From NCBI GenBank assembly GCA_945875935.1, contig CAMCNE010000134.1:1-5167 (forward strand): a stretch of 5,167 bases of DNA, given 5' to 3'. A program made the translations under genes and the position numbers. Below the pieces are notes generated by a model. The model did not search any database. It saw nothing but the letters and a program-made list of their open reading frames with translations, and was not told the DNA's origin. Origin of the DNA: Bordetella parapertussis. Its GTDB lineage: Bacteria; Pseudomonadota; Gammaproteobacteria; Burkholderiales; Burkholderiaceae_C. Positions 4,824 through 5,167 of this stretch are shown here, piece after piece; the first letter of the stretch is position 1, and each line of letters opens with the position of its first letter.

Positions 4824-5167
4824 TACATCGAGTCGATGCGCGTGACCATTTCCTGGGCAAAGGCGACAAAGGCCTGAGCGCCCTTGGACGACGGGTCGAA
4901 GATGACGCCGGGCAAGCCGTAGCTCGGTGCCTCGGCCAGCCGCACGTTGCGCGGAATGACGGTGTCGAACACCTTGTCGCCGAAGTGTGTCTTGAGCTGT
5001 TCGCTGACCTGCTGCTGCAAGGTGATGCGGGGGTCGAACATCACGCGCAGCAAACCGATGACCTTCAATTCGGGGTTGAGGTTGGCGTGCACCTGCTTGA
5101 TGGTGTTGACCAGGTCTGACAACCCCTCCAGCGCAAAGTACTCGCACTGCATGGGCACGATCACGCC
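4823..5167 (-). CDS. parA: Chromosome partitioning ATPase ParA (Soj), N-terminus cut by window edge
   Basis: This is the C-terminal 114 residues of a Walker-type P-loop ATPase of the ParA/Soj family, which binds DNA in its ATP form and drives movement of ParB-parS complexes. The frame is open to the right edge; codons GGC and GTG at the edge encode Gly-Val inside the protein, so the GTG is not a start. Visible family signatures are VIVPMQCEYFALEGLSDL (residues 2-19 of the fragment), IGLLRVMFDPR, the IPRNVRLAEAPSYG segment that follows the nucleotide site, and GAQAFVAFAQEMV near the end. Family length is about 255-265 residues, so roughly 140-150 residues, including Walker A, lie outside. The gene ends in TAG at 4825-4823. 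In a standard locus parB, or the small hydrolase and then parB, would follow on the same strand; here argC lies in between on the other strand. Confidence 0.95.
   Translation of the reverse strand, partial: GVIVPMQCEYFALEGLSDLVNTIKQVHANLNPELKVIGLLRVMFDPRITLQQQVSEQLKTHFGDKVFDTVIPRNVRLAEAPSYGLPGVIFDPSSKGAQAFVAFAQEMVTRIDSM

Noticed and set aside
4823..5164. GTG at 5164-5162 as the start of a short 113-residue gene
   Set aside because: The frame continues upstream to the window edge and the sequence matches the internal GVIVPMQCEYF region of ParA, so it is a fragment of a longer gene.

Overview
The window is GC-rich, tightly packed bacterial chromosome. It holds seven protein-coding genes, two of them cut by the window edges, and no gap between genes exceeds about 60 bases. 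Protein features point to a betaproteobacterium of the order Burkholderiales, perhaps close to Comamonadaceae: the ParB N-terminus (MVTKKPKGLG...), the BioA motif WHPCTQM, and a small RBBP9/YdeN-type hydrolase directly ahead of parB. This placement rests on remembered family features, not on a search.

Layout from right to left, the reading direction of most genes. The minus strand first carries the C-terminal half of parA (4823-5167). argC (3821-4795) follows on the plus strand, convergent with parA and divergent from the next gene. The minus strand then resumes with the alpha/beta hydrolase (3185-3778), parB (2247-3167), an NADPH-dependent FMN reductase-like flavoprotein (1611-2204), a GNAT-like acetyltransferase (1080-1559) and bioA (1-1020, which loses its C-terminus at the left edge). 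These five genes are separated by 17 to 59 bases and could form one transcription unit.

The core is a chromosome partition locus. ParA (ATPase) and ParB (parS-binding CTPase clamp) normally work together to segregate the replication origin. Here the two genes are separated by an oppositely oriented arginine-biosynthesis gene of the short, uncommon ArgC type, while the small hydrolase remains attached to parB. The other genes are metabolic: ArgC in arginine synthesis, BioA in biotin synthesis, and a flavin reductase and an acetyltransferase with unknown substrates.

Two points deserve a second look. One is the insertion of argC in the par locus. The other is a leucine in ParB where the ParA-stimulating basic residue of the N-terminal GLG(R/K)GL motif is expected; it lies inside a perfect triple GAGGCC repeat. 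I saw no tRNA, rRNA, CRISPR array, insertion sequence or convincing full parS site. I do not see a wholly new system here.
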